Notes: generated from the letters alone by a model not told the origin. A stretch of DNA of 11,323 nucleotides from Lachnoclostridium sp. UBA7122 (GCA_002493085.1 DKXQ01000160.1:1-11323); one strand, 5' to 3'. Numbered from the stretch's first letter, positions 1 through 6,751 are shown. Made by a program: numbers and translations.

Positions 1-11
1 AAATTAAAATA

Positions 12-70
12 GGAGGTTGCAAGGTGCAATTCCTCCCACCGCCTAAAGGCAGTGGGTTTCCTTGCTGATT
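12..70 (+). mobile_element. Probable right end of an IS200/IS605-type (TnpB) element
   Basis: Two hairpins sit back to back. The first pairs GGAGG and TTGCA (12-21) with TGCAA and CCTCC (25-36), with a two-base bulge. The second pairs CCCACCGCC (35-43) with GGCAGTGGG (48-56) around a TAAA loop, with one C/A mismatch, and is followed by TTTCCTTGCTGATT. This arrangement, and the run GCCTAAAGGC-GTGGGTTTCCTTGCTGA, resembles from memory the right ends and omega-RNA 3' parts of IS200/IS605 elements carrying tnpB in Firmicutes. The transposase or tnpB gene would lie left of the window and is not visible. The second hairpin followed by T-rich sequence could instead be a plain transcription terminator. 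The match was recalled, not searched. Confidence 0.45.
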
Positions 71-74
71 TATT

Positions 75-851
75 ATGAAAGAATTATTATCTGTACAAAA
101 ATTACATAAGACATTTAAGCTTTCATCAAAACAGCAGAAACTTGAACATACAAATAGTAAACAGAAAGTTGCTGTGGATGGTATTTCATTTAAAGCATAT
201 GAAGGGGAAGTTTTTGGGCTTCTTGGTCCTAATGGTGCGGGAAAAACTACGACACTCAGGATGCTTGCAACGCTTATTAAGCCTGATGGCGGTGATGCTT
301 TAATTGATGGCTCAAGCATTGTAAATGAAGCAGATAAAGTAAGGCAAAAGATTGGTTTTCTTACAAGTGAGCTTAAACTTGAAGAGTACTTTACACCAAA
401 CTATCTGTATAACTTTTTTTCAGAACTGCATAATGTGCCAGAGGATGTAAGGGAAACAAGAAAAAGGGAAATATTTGGTCTTTTTGGAATAGGCCAGTTT
501 GCTGAAGTGAAAGTTGCTGACCTGTCAACAGGAATGAAGCAAAAGGTTTCTCTTGCAATTTCTATAGTACATGACCCTGACATCATTATTTTTGATGAAC
601 CTACGAATGGTCTTGATGTACTGACCGCAAAGGTGGTTACAGACTTTATACAGACCTTAAAGGAAAATGGCAAGACTGTTATTGTTTCAACACATATATT
701 CAGCCTGATAGAAAAGGTATGTGACAGAGCTGGCATAATTATTAATGGCAGGATGATAATTTGTGATACTCTGGAAAATATTAAAGCAGGACAGAGCCTT
801 GAGGACAGGTTTTTTGACATATATAAAGAAACTGTTGGCGTGGAAGCGTAA
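75..851 (+). CDS. NatA-like ABC transporter ATP-binding protein
   Basis: This is the cytoplasmic nucleotide-binding subunit of an ABC exporter, 258 aa, and it powers the permease encoded 15 nt downstream. Walker A is GPNGAGKTT (51-59), the signature is LSTGMKQ (150-156), Walker B is IIIFDEP (170-176) with catalytic E175, the D-loop is GLD (179-181) and the switch histidine is H207 (STH). The Q-loop region reads GFLTSEL (94-100), without the usual Gln; NatA-type proteins often vary there. A Lys/Gln-rich stretch (18-31) is inserted before the first core strand. NatA/NatB was described as a sodium exporter in Bacillus, but the substrate here is unknown. ATG 75 is the only sensible start because TGA lies in frame at 66-68. 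No Shine-Dalgarno precedes it; the sequence there looks like an IS end. Confidence 0.9.
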   Translation: MKELLSVQKLHKTFKLSSKQQKLEHTNSKQKVAVDGISFKAYEGEVFGLLGPNGAGKTTTLRMLATLIKPDGGDALIDGSSIVNEADKVRQKIGFLTSELKLEEYFTPNYLYNFFSELHNVPEDVRETRKREIFGLFGIGQFAEVKVADLSTGMKQKVSLAISIVHDPDIIIFDEPTNGLDVLTAKVVTDFIQTLKENGKTVIVSTHIFSLIEKVCDRAGIIINGRMIICDTLENIKAGQSLEDRFFDIYKETVGVEA

Positions 852-866
852 AATTGTGGAGGGATT

Positions 867-2063
867 ATGAAAAATACAATTATTGCTATATTAAAAAAAG
901 AGTTAAAAAGGTTTTTCAGTGATAAGCGGATGGCATTTACTACAATACTGATGCCAGGCATTATGATTTTTGTAATGTACAATTTTATGGGTGATGCATT
1001 ATCTGACATGATGGCTGTAGATGATGAATATGTGTATTCAGTTGAAAGTGTCAACATGCCTGAAAATATAAAAGCACTTCTTGACAGTGCTGGCATGGCG
1101 GACGGGCTAAAAGATACAGATGCAGCCAGTACCCAGAAAGCTAAAAATGAGCTGGAAGACAAAGATGGTGCACTTGATTTGTACATAGTATTTCCAGAAA
1201 ATTTTGAAAATGATATAGCAGTCTATAACAGTGCTTCTGGTGAAAAAGCACCACAAATTGAAGTTTACTATAATTCTGCATCTACAGAATCACAAGCTGC
1301 ATATAGCATGTTTATAGAAATAATGGATGGATATGAGTCATCTATGGCAAATAAATTTGATATAAATCCGGATAGTGATATGCAGTATGACCTGGCAAAT
1401 GAAAAAGATACAACAGCAACTATATTTTCATCTATGCTGCCTATGCTGCTTCTTATATTTATCTTCAGTGCATGTATGTCTATAGGGCCTGAATCAATTT
1501 CAGGAGAAAAAGAGAGAGGTACAATTGCAACAATGCTTGTAACACCCGCTAAAAGAAGCCATATAGCACTTGGAAAGATTATAGCATTGTCAATTATAGC
1601 GCTTTTAAGCGGGATGTCAAGTACATTAGGAACAATGCTTTCACTTCCTAAAATTACAGGCGCAGGCGAAGAAGGAATAGAGGCAAATGTGTACAGCGCA
1701 GGAGACTATATACTTCTTGCTGTTATAATATTGTCAACAGTGCTTCTTATAGTAACACTGATATCAATAATCTCAGCTTTTGCAAGAAGCACAAAGGAAG
1801 CAGGGACATATATTGCCCCGCTTATGATAGTTGTTATGCTGATAGGTTTAAGTGGAATGTTTTCCCATGGAGCTAAGACAGAGTTGTATAATTATGCAAT
1901 ACCAATTTATAATAGTGTACAGTGTATGACAGGTGTCTTTTCATTTGAAATAATGCCTGTGGGCATGCTCTTAACTGTCATAACAAATATTATCTATACA
2001 GGAATAGGAGTATTTGTACTTACAAGGATGTTTAATGATGAAAGGATAATGTTTAATAAATAA
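867..2063 (+). CDS. NatB-like ABC-2 type permease
   Basis: This is the membrane subunit partnering the upstream ATPase, 398 aa, close to the usual NatB length. One membrane segment lies at about residues 21-40. A large hydrophilic loop (about 45-185), probably outside the cell, follows, and then about five more segments (about 186-206, 235-258, 281-305, 315-332 and 365-386). The motif GEKERGTI (213-220), after the second segment, is typical of ABC2_membrane_3/NatB permeases. The RBS GGAGGG (858-863) precedes ATG 867. The 15-nt gap to the ATPase gene indicates co-transcription. The family exports ions, peptides or drugs; the sequence does not reveal the substrate. The first segment has a basic N-terminal stretch (KKELKRFFSDKR), so the N-terminus should be cytoplasmic. 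Confidence 0.88.
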   Translation: MKNTIIAILKKELKRFFSDKRMAFTTILMPGIMIFVMYNFMGDALSDMMAVDDEYVYSVESVNMPENIKALLDSAGMADGLKDTDAASTQKAKNELEDKDGALDLYIVFPENFENDIAVYNSASGEKAPQIEVYYNSASTESQAAYSMFIEIMDGYESSMANKFDINPDSDMQYDLANEKDTTATIFSSMLPMLLLIFIFSACMSIGPESISGEKERGTIATMLVTPAKRSHIALGKIIALSIIALLSGMSSTLGTMLSLPKITGAGEEGIEANVYSAGDYILLAVIILSTVLLIVTLISIISAFARSTKEAGTYIAPLMIVVMLIGLSGMFSHGAKTELYNYAIPIYNSVQCMTGVFSFEIMPVGMLLTVITNIIYTGIGVFVLTRMFNDERIMFNK

Positions 2064-2106
2064 GGCAATATAAACTGCCAGCTTTATATTTTGTGCTTAA
2101 TTATAC

Positions 2107-2135
2107 TTGCAATAACCGCATAATAGAAGTATAAT
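2107..2135 (+). promoter_or_regulatory. Sigma-A type promoter for the small gene at 2193
   Basis: A TTGCAA -35 box (2107-2112) and a perfect TATAAT -10 box (2130-2135) are separated by 17 nt. The site lies about 58 nt upstream of the ATG at 2193, in the 117-nt gap after the permease gene. It separates the ABC exporter pair from the small genes that follow. Confidence 0.6.
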
Positions 2136-2192
2136 AATTTCATAAAGGTACTCTGAAACTAAAATTTAGTATAGATAGAAATGGGGGATATA

Positions 2193-2540
2193 ATGATTGT
2201 ACAGAGAATTTCAACTAATAAAGCCGCTAATAATCTGTATATATTCAATAACAATAATTACAGCCAGGTAAAAAGTACTCCTGTAAAACCAGTCAGGCCT
2301 GTAAAGGAATTAGCCGGGCTTGCAGATAAGAATAACAAAAAAGAACCTGCTGCCATATACCAGCAGGATAAAGGACTGTCTGCGGTTCAGGCATCAGGTA
2401 TGAAGCAGATAGATGCAATTAAAAACGAATATGCATCTTCTGAAAAAGTGGATTATAACACTGACAGCATATATGAACGCCAGAGGATGGCAACCGAAGG
2501 AACTGTTCTTCTTGGAATGAATTATGATAAGCTTGTGTAA
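2193..2540 (+). CDS. Hypothetical small soluble protein
   Basis: I do not recognise this family. It is 115 aa from ATG 2193, chosen because GGGGGAT (2183-2189) sits at normal Shine-Dalgarno distance from it. The in-frame ATG at 2181 would add four residues, has no RBS, and overlaps that motif. The protein is hydrophilic, with no signal peptide or membrane segment. It has an Asn-rich stretch near the N-terminus (NNLYIFNNNN), a repeated Pro-Val-Lys/Arg segment (about residues 30-38), a Lys-rich middle, and a C-terminal block ending ERQRMATEGTVLLGMNYDKL that looks the most conserved-like part. It has its own promoter and lies 35 nt before the next small gene. Coding looks real from the RBS and even codon use. 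Confidence 0.6.
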   Translation: MIVQRISTNKAANNLYIFNNNNYSQVKSTPVKPVRPVKELAGLADKNNKKEPAAIYQQDKGLSAVQASGMKQIDAIKNEYASSEKVDYNTDSIYERQRMATEGTVLLGMNYDKLV

Positions 2541-2575
2541 TCATATAGCATGATAAAGTGGAAGGAAGTTTTTGG

Positions 2576-2953
2576 ATGTGTTGGTGGAAAAGGCTTATAT
2601 TTTCAGTAATCAGTCTTGTATGGGGATTTGTGTCACTGGATTATTTGTATTACGCATTTTCAAAACTTACCAATGCCAAAGGAAGACCAGAAAGCTATGC
2701 ACCAGAAAGTGACGGACTGATGCAGCTTTTAGGGCTTTTGATGTTTATAATCTGGTTCTTTATAATTGCAGCATATTTCTGGCTGCTCAGAAAATCATCA
2801 CCACAGATAGATGTAGTGGAGGAGGATTATAAAACTGGCAAACAGACAGTTAAGAAAAAGTGGTTTGATATAGTTTTACAGGCTGCGTTTATTTTAACAG
2901 GGATTATACTAAGGTGGGCATATATTATTTATATATACCTCCCAAATGCATAG
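2576..2953 (+). CDS. Small three-segment membrane protein, unknown function
   Basis: I do not recognise this protein. It is 125 aa from ATG 2576, which has AAGGAAG (2562-2568) 7 nt upstream. A GTG at 2558 would add six residues but overlaps that RBS. Three hydrophobic stretches are visible: about residues 7-28, 50-71 and 98-121. A charged loop (PQIDVVEEDYKTGKQTVKKK) lies between the second and third. The last codons and the stop (TAG 2951-2953) run into the beginning of an LRR-protein remnant in another frame, so the natural C-terminus could have been altered by the event that truncated the neighbour. It is probably transcribed with the gene at 2193. Confidence 0.55.
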   Translation: MCWWKRLIFSVISLVWGFVSLDYLYYAFSKLTNAKGRPESYAPESDGLMQLLGLLMFIIWFFIIAAYFWLLRKSSPQIDVVEEDYKTGKQTVKKKWFDIVLQAAFILTGIILRWAYIIYIYLPNA

Positions 2954-3191
2954 TGTGAAGATAACAATAGGCAAAAATATAAGAAAAATTGGAAAAAATG
3001 CTTTTAAGGGATGCGCAAGTTTAAAGAAAGTAACTATAAAAACTACAAAACTTACAGCTAAAATGACAGGTAAAAATGCATTTAGCGGAATTAACAAGAA
3101 AGCTGTAATTAAAGTTCCAAAGAATAAGGTTAAAGCATATAAGAAGATTATTATGGCACATGGTGCTGCAAAGAGCATCAAAGTTAAATAA
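2946..3191 (+). pseudogene. C-terminal remnant of a BspA-type LRR surface protein
   Basis: The 81 codons encode the last part of a leucine-rich-repeat (LRR_5, BspA-like) protein. One repeat is recognisable as IGKNIRKIGKNAFKGCASLK, followed by a partial repeat (KNAFSGINKKAVIKVP) and the usual terminal block in which a peptide with KVKAYKKI closes the array. Full BspA-like proteins have a signal peptide and many repeats and are secreted or wall-bound; none of that remains. No RBS precedes ATG 2946. Upstream in the same frame, after TAA at 2910-2912, the codons have no LRR character and are shared with the end of the membrane-protein gene. I read this as a deletion remnant. A short expressed peptide cannot be excluded. 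Confidence 0.65.
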
Positions 3192-3229
3192 CAGCCAGAT
3201 TATGTTTAACTTGTAAGAAGTACAAACAG

Positions 3230-3265
3230 GGCTGCTACATTTTTAGTTAATGTGGCAGCCTTTAT
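3230..3265 (+). terminator. Rho-independent terminator
   Basis: An 11-bp stem pairs GGCTGCTACAT (3230-3240) with ATGTGGCAGCC (3250-3260), with one G-U pair and a 9-nt loop. TTTATT follows. It lies 39 nt after the LRR remnant and ahead of the enolase promoter, so it probably ended the transcript of the original LRR gene and now ends that of the small genes. Confidence 0.8.
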
Positions 3266-3316
3266 TATATTTAAAAAATAGTACAATATATCTAAACTTT
3301 CATATATCCAGATAAA

Positions 3317-3345
3317 GTTACACTATTTTATTTTTCCTGTATAAT
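3317..3345 (+). promoter_or_regulatory. Sigma-A type promoter for enolase
   Basis: A perfect TATAAT -10 box (3340-3345) lies 17 nt after a GTTACA -35 box (3317-3322, four matches to TTGACA). The start codon is about 56 nt further on, leaving a leader of about 50 nt. No structured riboswitch-like element is visible in the leader. Confidence 0.6.
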
Positions 3346-3401
3346 CTACGGAGAAATTTCCTAAACTATACATTAAATCAACTTTACAGGAGGTTATGGA
3401 T

Positions 3402-4694
3402 ATGGAATGTTTGAAAATAAGTGAGGTTAAGGCAAGGGAAATTATTGATTCAAGAGGCAATCCTACAGTTGAAGCTGAAGTTGCGCTTGAATGTGGTGTA
3501 GTTGGAAGGGCAGCAGCACCAAGCGGAGCATCAACTGGTATATATGAAGCACATGAATTGAGGGATAATGATGCCAGCCGGTATGGAGGTAAAGGTGTTA
3601 AAAATGCAGTGGACAATGTAAATAAACTTCTTGCTTTCAGGTTAAAGGGACTTGATTCTTCTGACATCTATAATATTGACAAGAAGATGAAAGAAGAGGA
3701 TGGCACATCTAATAAAAGTAAAATTGGTGCTAATGCAATGCTTGCGGTATCCATTGCATCGGCAAAGGCTGCTGCCAAAGCTTATAAAATGCCACTGTAC
3801 AGATTTTTGGGCGGTATTAGTGGTAATACACTTCCAGTGCCTATGATGAATATTTTAAATGGTGGCGCACATGCAACAAATACTGTTGATACACAGGAAT
3901 TTATGGTAATGCCTGTAGGTGCATGCTGCTTTGCAGAAGGGCTCAGGTACTGTTGTGAAGTTTACCATGAACTTAAGGGTATATTAAAATCCAGAAAGCT
4001 TACTACTTCTGTAGGTGATGAAGGCGGATTTGCACCAGACCTTGCAAGTGATGAAGAAACTATTGAACTTATACTTGAAGCAATATCAAAAGCAGGGTAC
4101 AGGCCAGGTGATGATTTTGTGCTTGCGCTTGATGCGGCAGCAAGTGAATGGAAAGGCAGCAAAACAGGTGAATACCATCTTCCAAAAAGTGACAGGATGC
4201 TTTCTACAACTGAGCTTATAGACCACTGGAAAAAACTGTGTAGCCAGTATCCAATAAAATCAATAGAAGACCCGCTTGATGAAGAAGACTGGGAGGGATG
4301 GAAACAGATTACAAAGGAACTTGGCGGAAGTGTACAGCTTGTTGGAGACGACTTATTTGTAACTAATACAGAAAGGCTTAAGAAGGGCATAGATACAGGC
4401 TGCGGTAATTCAATACTTATCAAGCTTAACCAGATAGGTACACTTTCAGAAACAATAGAAGCCATTAAACTTGCAAAGAAGTATGGTTACACTTCAATTG
4501 TGTCACACCGTTCAGGTGAAACAGAGGATACTACAATAGCTGACCTTGCAGTAGCGCTTAATGCAGGACAGATTAAAACAGGTGCTCCAAGCAGGAGTGA
4601 GAGAGTTGCAAAATATAACAGGCTGCTTAAAATACAGGAAGAACTTGGCGGGCTTGGAGGATATGGCGGCCATACTGTATTTGGCGGAAGATAA
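3402..4694 (+). CDS. eno: Enolase (phosphopyruvate hydratase)
   Basis: This cytoplasmic glycolytic enzyme interconverts 2-phosphoglycerate and phosphoenolpyruvate. From ATG 3402 it is 430 aa, the family's usual length. That start lies 8 nt after AGGAGG (3388-3393); ATG 3396 is only 2 nt from it. Numbered from 3402, the catalytic parts are all present: the N-terminal DSRGNPTVE block, E166 in TQEF, E207 in GDEGGFAP, Mg ligands D244, E289 and D316, catalytic K341 in ILIKLNQIGT, H369 in SHRSGETED, and K392 in QIKTGAPSRS. Oddities are CC pairs at 175-176 and 184-185 and TNTVDTQEF where ADNNVDIQEF is usual. It could be a second, divergent enolase of the genome. It is monocistronic, and no clear terminator follows it. 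Confidence 0.96.
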   Translation: MECLKISEVKAREIIDSRGNPTVEAEVALECGVVGRAAAPSGASTGIYEAHELRDNDASRYGGKGVKNAVDNVNKLLAFRLKGLDSSDIYNIDKKMKEEDGTSNKSKIGANAMLAVSIASAKAAAKAYKMPLYRFLGGISGNTLPVPMMNILNGGAHATNTVDTQEFMVMPVGACCFAEGLRYCCEVYHELKGILKSRKLTTSVGDEGGFAPDLASDEETIELILEAISKAGYRPGDDFVLALDAAASEWKGSKTGEYHLPKSDRMLSTTELIDHWKKLCSQYPIKSIEDPLDEEDWEGWKQITKELGGSVQLVGDDLFVTNTERLKKGIDTGCGNSILIKLNQIGTLSETIEAIKLAKKYGYTSIVSHRSGETEDTTIADLAVALNAGQIKTGAPSRSERVAKYNRLLKIQEELGGLGGYGGHTVFGGR

Positions 4695-5177
4695 AATTTT
4701 TTTTCATTTTTATAGCGGAAGAACTTTTTACAAATTCCTGTATGTGTTTATAATAATTTACAGGATGAAAATTAAGGTTTTCCGCTTGTTTTTATATATG
4801 TTGCAAATTTAGGCCTCTCAATAGCTGCTGCCGCAGCTTTTCAGTGGAAGCTTGTACTTCCAGTGTGTATTTTAAAAGGCTTACTTGATAAGGTTAAAAA
4901 AAAATAAATTAAAGATGTAACCTTTTACTTGTTTTATACGTGTTATAAGTAAATTAGTAGTGAGGAAGCAGTAAAAACCGCAGAAAAGCAGTTAAAGGCT
5001 GACCTTGGTGAAAAGGCAGAAAAGCTGGAATTAATGACAGACTGCTCTGGCAATGGTGCAACTTTATTAGATATATCAAAAGAAGAATATAAAAGTAAAA
5101 TAGACGTAGTGTATGATGTAAGTTTTGGTAATCCAAATCTTTTTTTACATTTATACAGCAAAATCTTAATAAAAAAT
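4695..5177 (+). other. Gene-poor stretch with two decayed coding scraps
   Basis: No intact gene is supported here. Scrap one (4776-4908) is an open frame after a TAA, without a start codon or RBS; it reads like the C-terminal end of a membrane protein, with a hydrophobic Ala-rich run (LGLSIAAAAAFQW) and a basic tail LLDKVKKK before TAA. Scrap two (from 4953) starts right after TAA 4950-4952 and reads as a Lys/Glu-rich protein part (EEAVKTAEKQLKADLGEKAE, then a block around DCSGNGATLLDISKEEY), losing protein-like character near 5150 where A/T-rich promoter sequence begins. I recognise the family of neither. An ORF from ATG 5034 to 5237 belongs to scrap two; it lacks an RBS and overlaps the promoter and RBS of the next gene. 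Confidence 0.45.
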
Positions 5178-5207
5178 TTGTGTTTTTATTTAAAAAGGTG
5201 CTATAAT
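5178..5207 (+). promoter_or_regulatory. Promoter of the redox operon
   Basis: A perfect TATAAT (5202-5207) lies 18 nt after TTGTGT (5178-5183, which keeps TTG of the -35 consensus). The operon's first start codon is 26 nt downstream of the -10 box, preceded by AGGAGGG (5221-5227), so the leader is short. No operator is obvious. Confidence 0.55.
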
Positions 5208-5233
5208 AAAGATAAAATAAAGGAGGGATATAA

Positions 5234-5878
5234 TTGAAGAAAAAATATTTAATAACAGTTATAGTGTCTTTTATGGCTTTATTACTGGCTGCATGTGGAA
5301 ACAGCAGTGATGGACAAAATGACAGAAAAGACACAGAGAGCAGCATACAACTTGACAATGCCCAGGTACCATCAGAAAGTGAAGATGATGAAAGTAAATT
5401 TACTGGTAAACAGATGCTGGATTTTTCTGTAACAACAATTCAAGGAGAAACTTTTTCACTATCTGATGTATTAAAAAAGAAAGAGGCTGTTATGGTCAAT
5501 TTCTGGGCGACATGGTGTCATCCCTGCGAATCAGAAATGCCATATATTCAGGAGGCATATGAGCAGTATAAAGATAAAGTAGATATAATTGCTCTTTCTA
5601 TAGAACCATCAGATACGAATGATGTACTAAAAAAATATGTAAAAGAACACAATATGACTTTTGCAGTAGCGAATGATGCAGAGACAGGGATTAACCCAGA
5701 AACAAGGCTTAGCAATATCTATACAGAGTATAGTATCCCAGTTACTCTGCTAGTTGACCGTTTTGGCACTATTGTTTATTATGGTGAGGGTTCAGCGCTG
5801 TCTACAGAATCATTTACAAGGCTTTTTGATGCTGTAATAGGAGATAACTATACTAGCAGCAAAATATTAAAGGACTGA
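5234..5878 (+). CDS. TlpA-like thioredoxin-fold lipoprotein
   Basis: This is a membrane-anchored extracytoplasmic thiol-disulfide oxidoreductase, 214 aa. The start is TTG 5234, with AGGAGGG 6 nt upstream. A basic start (MKKKYL) and hydrophobic core end in the lipobox LLAAC, with C21 as lipidation site. An acidic, Ser-rich linker follows (about 22-57), then a TlpA/AhpC-type thioredoxin fold (about 60-205). The active site is WCHPC (94-98) in NFWATWCHPCESEMP, and the cis-proline is P169 in SIPVT. TlpA/ResA-type proteins usually reduce disulfides outside the membrane, for example during cytochrome c assembly, but no cytochrome genes are here. It is the first gene of an operon that also encodes a polyferredoxin with a second TlpA domain, the likely electron source. 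Confidence 0.88.
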   Translation: MKKKYLITVIVSFMALLLAACGNSSDGQNDRKDTESSIQLDNAQVPSESEDDESKFTGKQMLDFSVTTIQGETFSLSDVLKKKEAVMVNFWATWCHPCESEMPYIQEAYEQYKDKVDIIALSIEPSDTNDVLKKYVKEHNMTFAVANDAETGINPETRLSNIYTEYSIPVTLLVDRFGTIVYYGEGSALSTESFTRLFDAVIGDNYTSSKILKD

Positions 5879-5905
5879 AACTGCATTAGGTAAATGGAGG
5901 TAAAA

Positions 5906-6304
5906 GTGAAAAAGATAATTATATTTATGCAAATGCTGGTGTTGGCTGTTGTGCTGTTTTCTGGATGTGGAACAGAAACAGATAGTAGTGAAAAAGGTCC
6001 AGGACACACGTCAGATACAGCAACAGATACACAGACAGACAGTACAGAAAATACTGTATATACAGTGGTAATTACAGACCAGGACAAAGAAGCTGTACAG
6101 GGATGTATTGTTAATTTCTGTGATGATTCTTCCTGCATGGCTGTTGTATCTGATAAACATGGAACTGCCCAGTACTCTGGCGCAGCATATCCATATCATA
6201 TACAAGTTGTAAAAGTGCCAGATGGATACAGCTATGATACTTCAAAGGAATATATAGCAGAGGAAAATGGCTGTAAACTGAATGTTACAGTAGTAAAGGA
6301 CTAG
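5906..6304 (+). CDS. Small cysteine-containing lipoprotein with prealbumin-like domain
   Basis: This predicted lipoprotein has 132 aa from GTG 5906, chosen because GGAGG (5896-5900) lies 5 nt upstream; ATG 5894 overlaps that RBS. A hydrophobic signal ends in the lipobox LFSGC (C21). A Ser/Thr/Asp-rich linker (about 22-50) leads to one compact beta-sandwich-like domain (about 52-132). It has the pattern of Cna-B or carboxypeptidase-regulatory-like domains: a VVITDQD opening, SDKHGTAQYSG in the middle, and VVKVPDGYSYD near the end. The domain has four cysteines (67, 72, 77 and 123), the first three in GCIVNFCDDSSC, which is unusual for this fold. Lying between two TlpA-type proteins, it may be a partner or substrate of the thiol system; that is inference. 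Confidence 0.7.
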   Translation: MKKIIIFMQMLVLAVVLFSGCGTETDSSEKGPGHTSDTATDTQTDSTENTVYTVVITDQDKEAVQGCIVNFCDDSSCMAVVSDKHGTAQYSGAAYPYHIQVVKVPDGYSYDTSKEYIAEENGCKLNVTVVKD

Positions 6305-6308
6305 ATGT

Positions 6309-6737
6309 ATGAGGTTTATCTATATATTAAAAAAGAAATTGCCAGCTATTATAGCTTTTATGGTTATATTGATATGCACTGGATTAATTATAGAGACACT
6401 GTTAATTTATTCCAGTGGGACAGGCGGAATAATTTACAGCAGGGACATTGCAAAAAAAGGACTGGGACACTTTCTTGTTCCAATATTATTACTATTTGTT
6501 TTTATTGTCCTTGCTGCAATATGGCATGTGCCGGCTGGAAAAAAGCATATAGGTGCAGAACTGGCATTAAAGAGTATTGAATTAAAAAAAACAAAAATGC
6601 ATTTGCCCTTAAAGATATATATATTTCTATATCTGGCAGGGTTTATATTAATTGCTGCTGGCATCTGGAATGGAGGGCTTAATGATGTATTAATTAAAGC
6701 AATTAATATCTGTACAGAATGTATTGGTCTGGGTTAG
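6309..6737 (+). CDS. Membrane protein with C-terminal CTEC motif (CD1871A-like)
   Basis: This is a 142-aa membrane protein with segments at about 12-34, 54-74 and 102-121. The C-terminal part from about residue 102, a single membrane segment followed by LNDVLIKAINICTECIGLG, matches from memory the small CD1871A family of CXXC-containing proteins of Clostridia (C135 and C138). The first 100 residues, with two membrane segments and a charged loop (SIELKKTKMH), extend beyond the usual small size. The RBS AAAGGA (6295-6300) lies inside the end of the preceding gene, and the gap is 4 nt. It ends just before the polyferredoxin gene. The CXXC at the membrane edge could relay electrons between the polyferredoxin and the TlpA domains; that is inference. 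Confidence 0.7.
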   Translation: MRFIYILKKKLPAIIAFMVILICTGLIIETLLIYSSGTGGIIYSRDIAKKGLGHFLVPILLLFVFIVLAAIWHVPAGKKHIGAELALKSIELKKTKMHLPLKIYIFLYLAGFILIAAGIWNGGLNDVLIKAINICTECIGLG

Positions 6738-6751
6738 GGAGAAAATTTGCA

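Noticed and set aside
401..1186. 261-aa open frame on the minus strand
   Set aside because: It lies antisense to the ATPase and permease genes, crosses their boundary, is Ser/Ile-rich without domain character, and has no RBS; a shadow of A/T-rich coding sequence.
2067..2093. Perfect 8-bp inverted repeat AATATAAA/TTTATATT just after the permease gene
   Set aside because: The stem is A/T only and is followed by just TTG, so it is too weak to call a terminator.
2909..3181. 90-aa very hydrophobic minus-strand ORF resembling a membrane protein
   Set aside because: Its hydrophobicity comes from reading the Lys-rich (AAA/AAG) LRR tail backwards as Phe/Leu codons; the plus strand has clear LRR repeat character.
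3962..4465. 167-aa minus-strand ORF
   Set aside because: It is fully antisense to enolase, whose conserved motifs run through the whole stretch.
4823..4842. Hairpin AGCTGC-TGCC-GCAGCT followed by TTTT, as the enolase terminator
   Set aside because: The stem is only 6 bp, the T run is short, it is about 130 nt from the stop codon, and it coincides with an Ala-codon run in the coding scrap. It could still act as a weak terminator.
5034..5237. 67-aa ORF starting at ATG 5034
   Set aside because: It lacks an RBS and runs through the promoter and RBS of the TlpA gene; the open frame extends upstream past the ATG, so it is better read as a gene scrap.
6305..6580. 91-aa ORF in another frame overlapping the CTEC membrane protein
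   Set aside because: The frame starting at 6309 has membrane segments, a recognisable C-terminal motif and good RBS spacing; this one has none.
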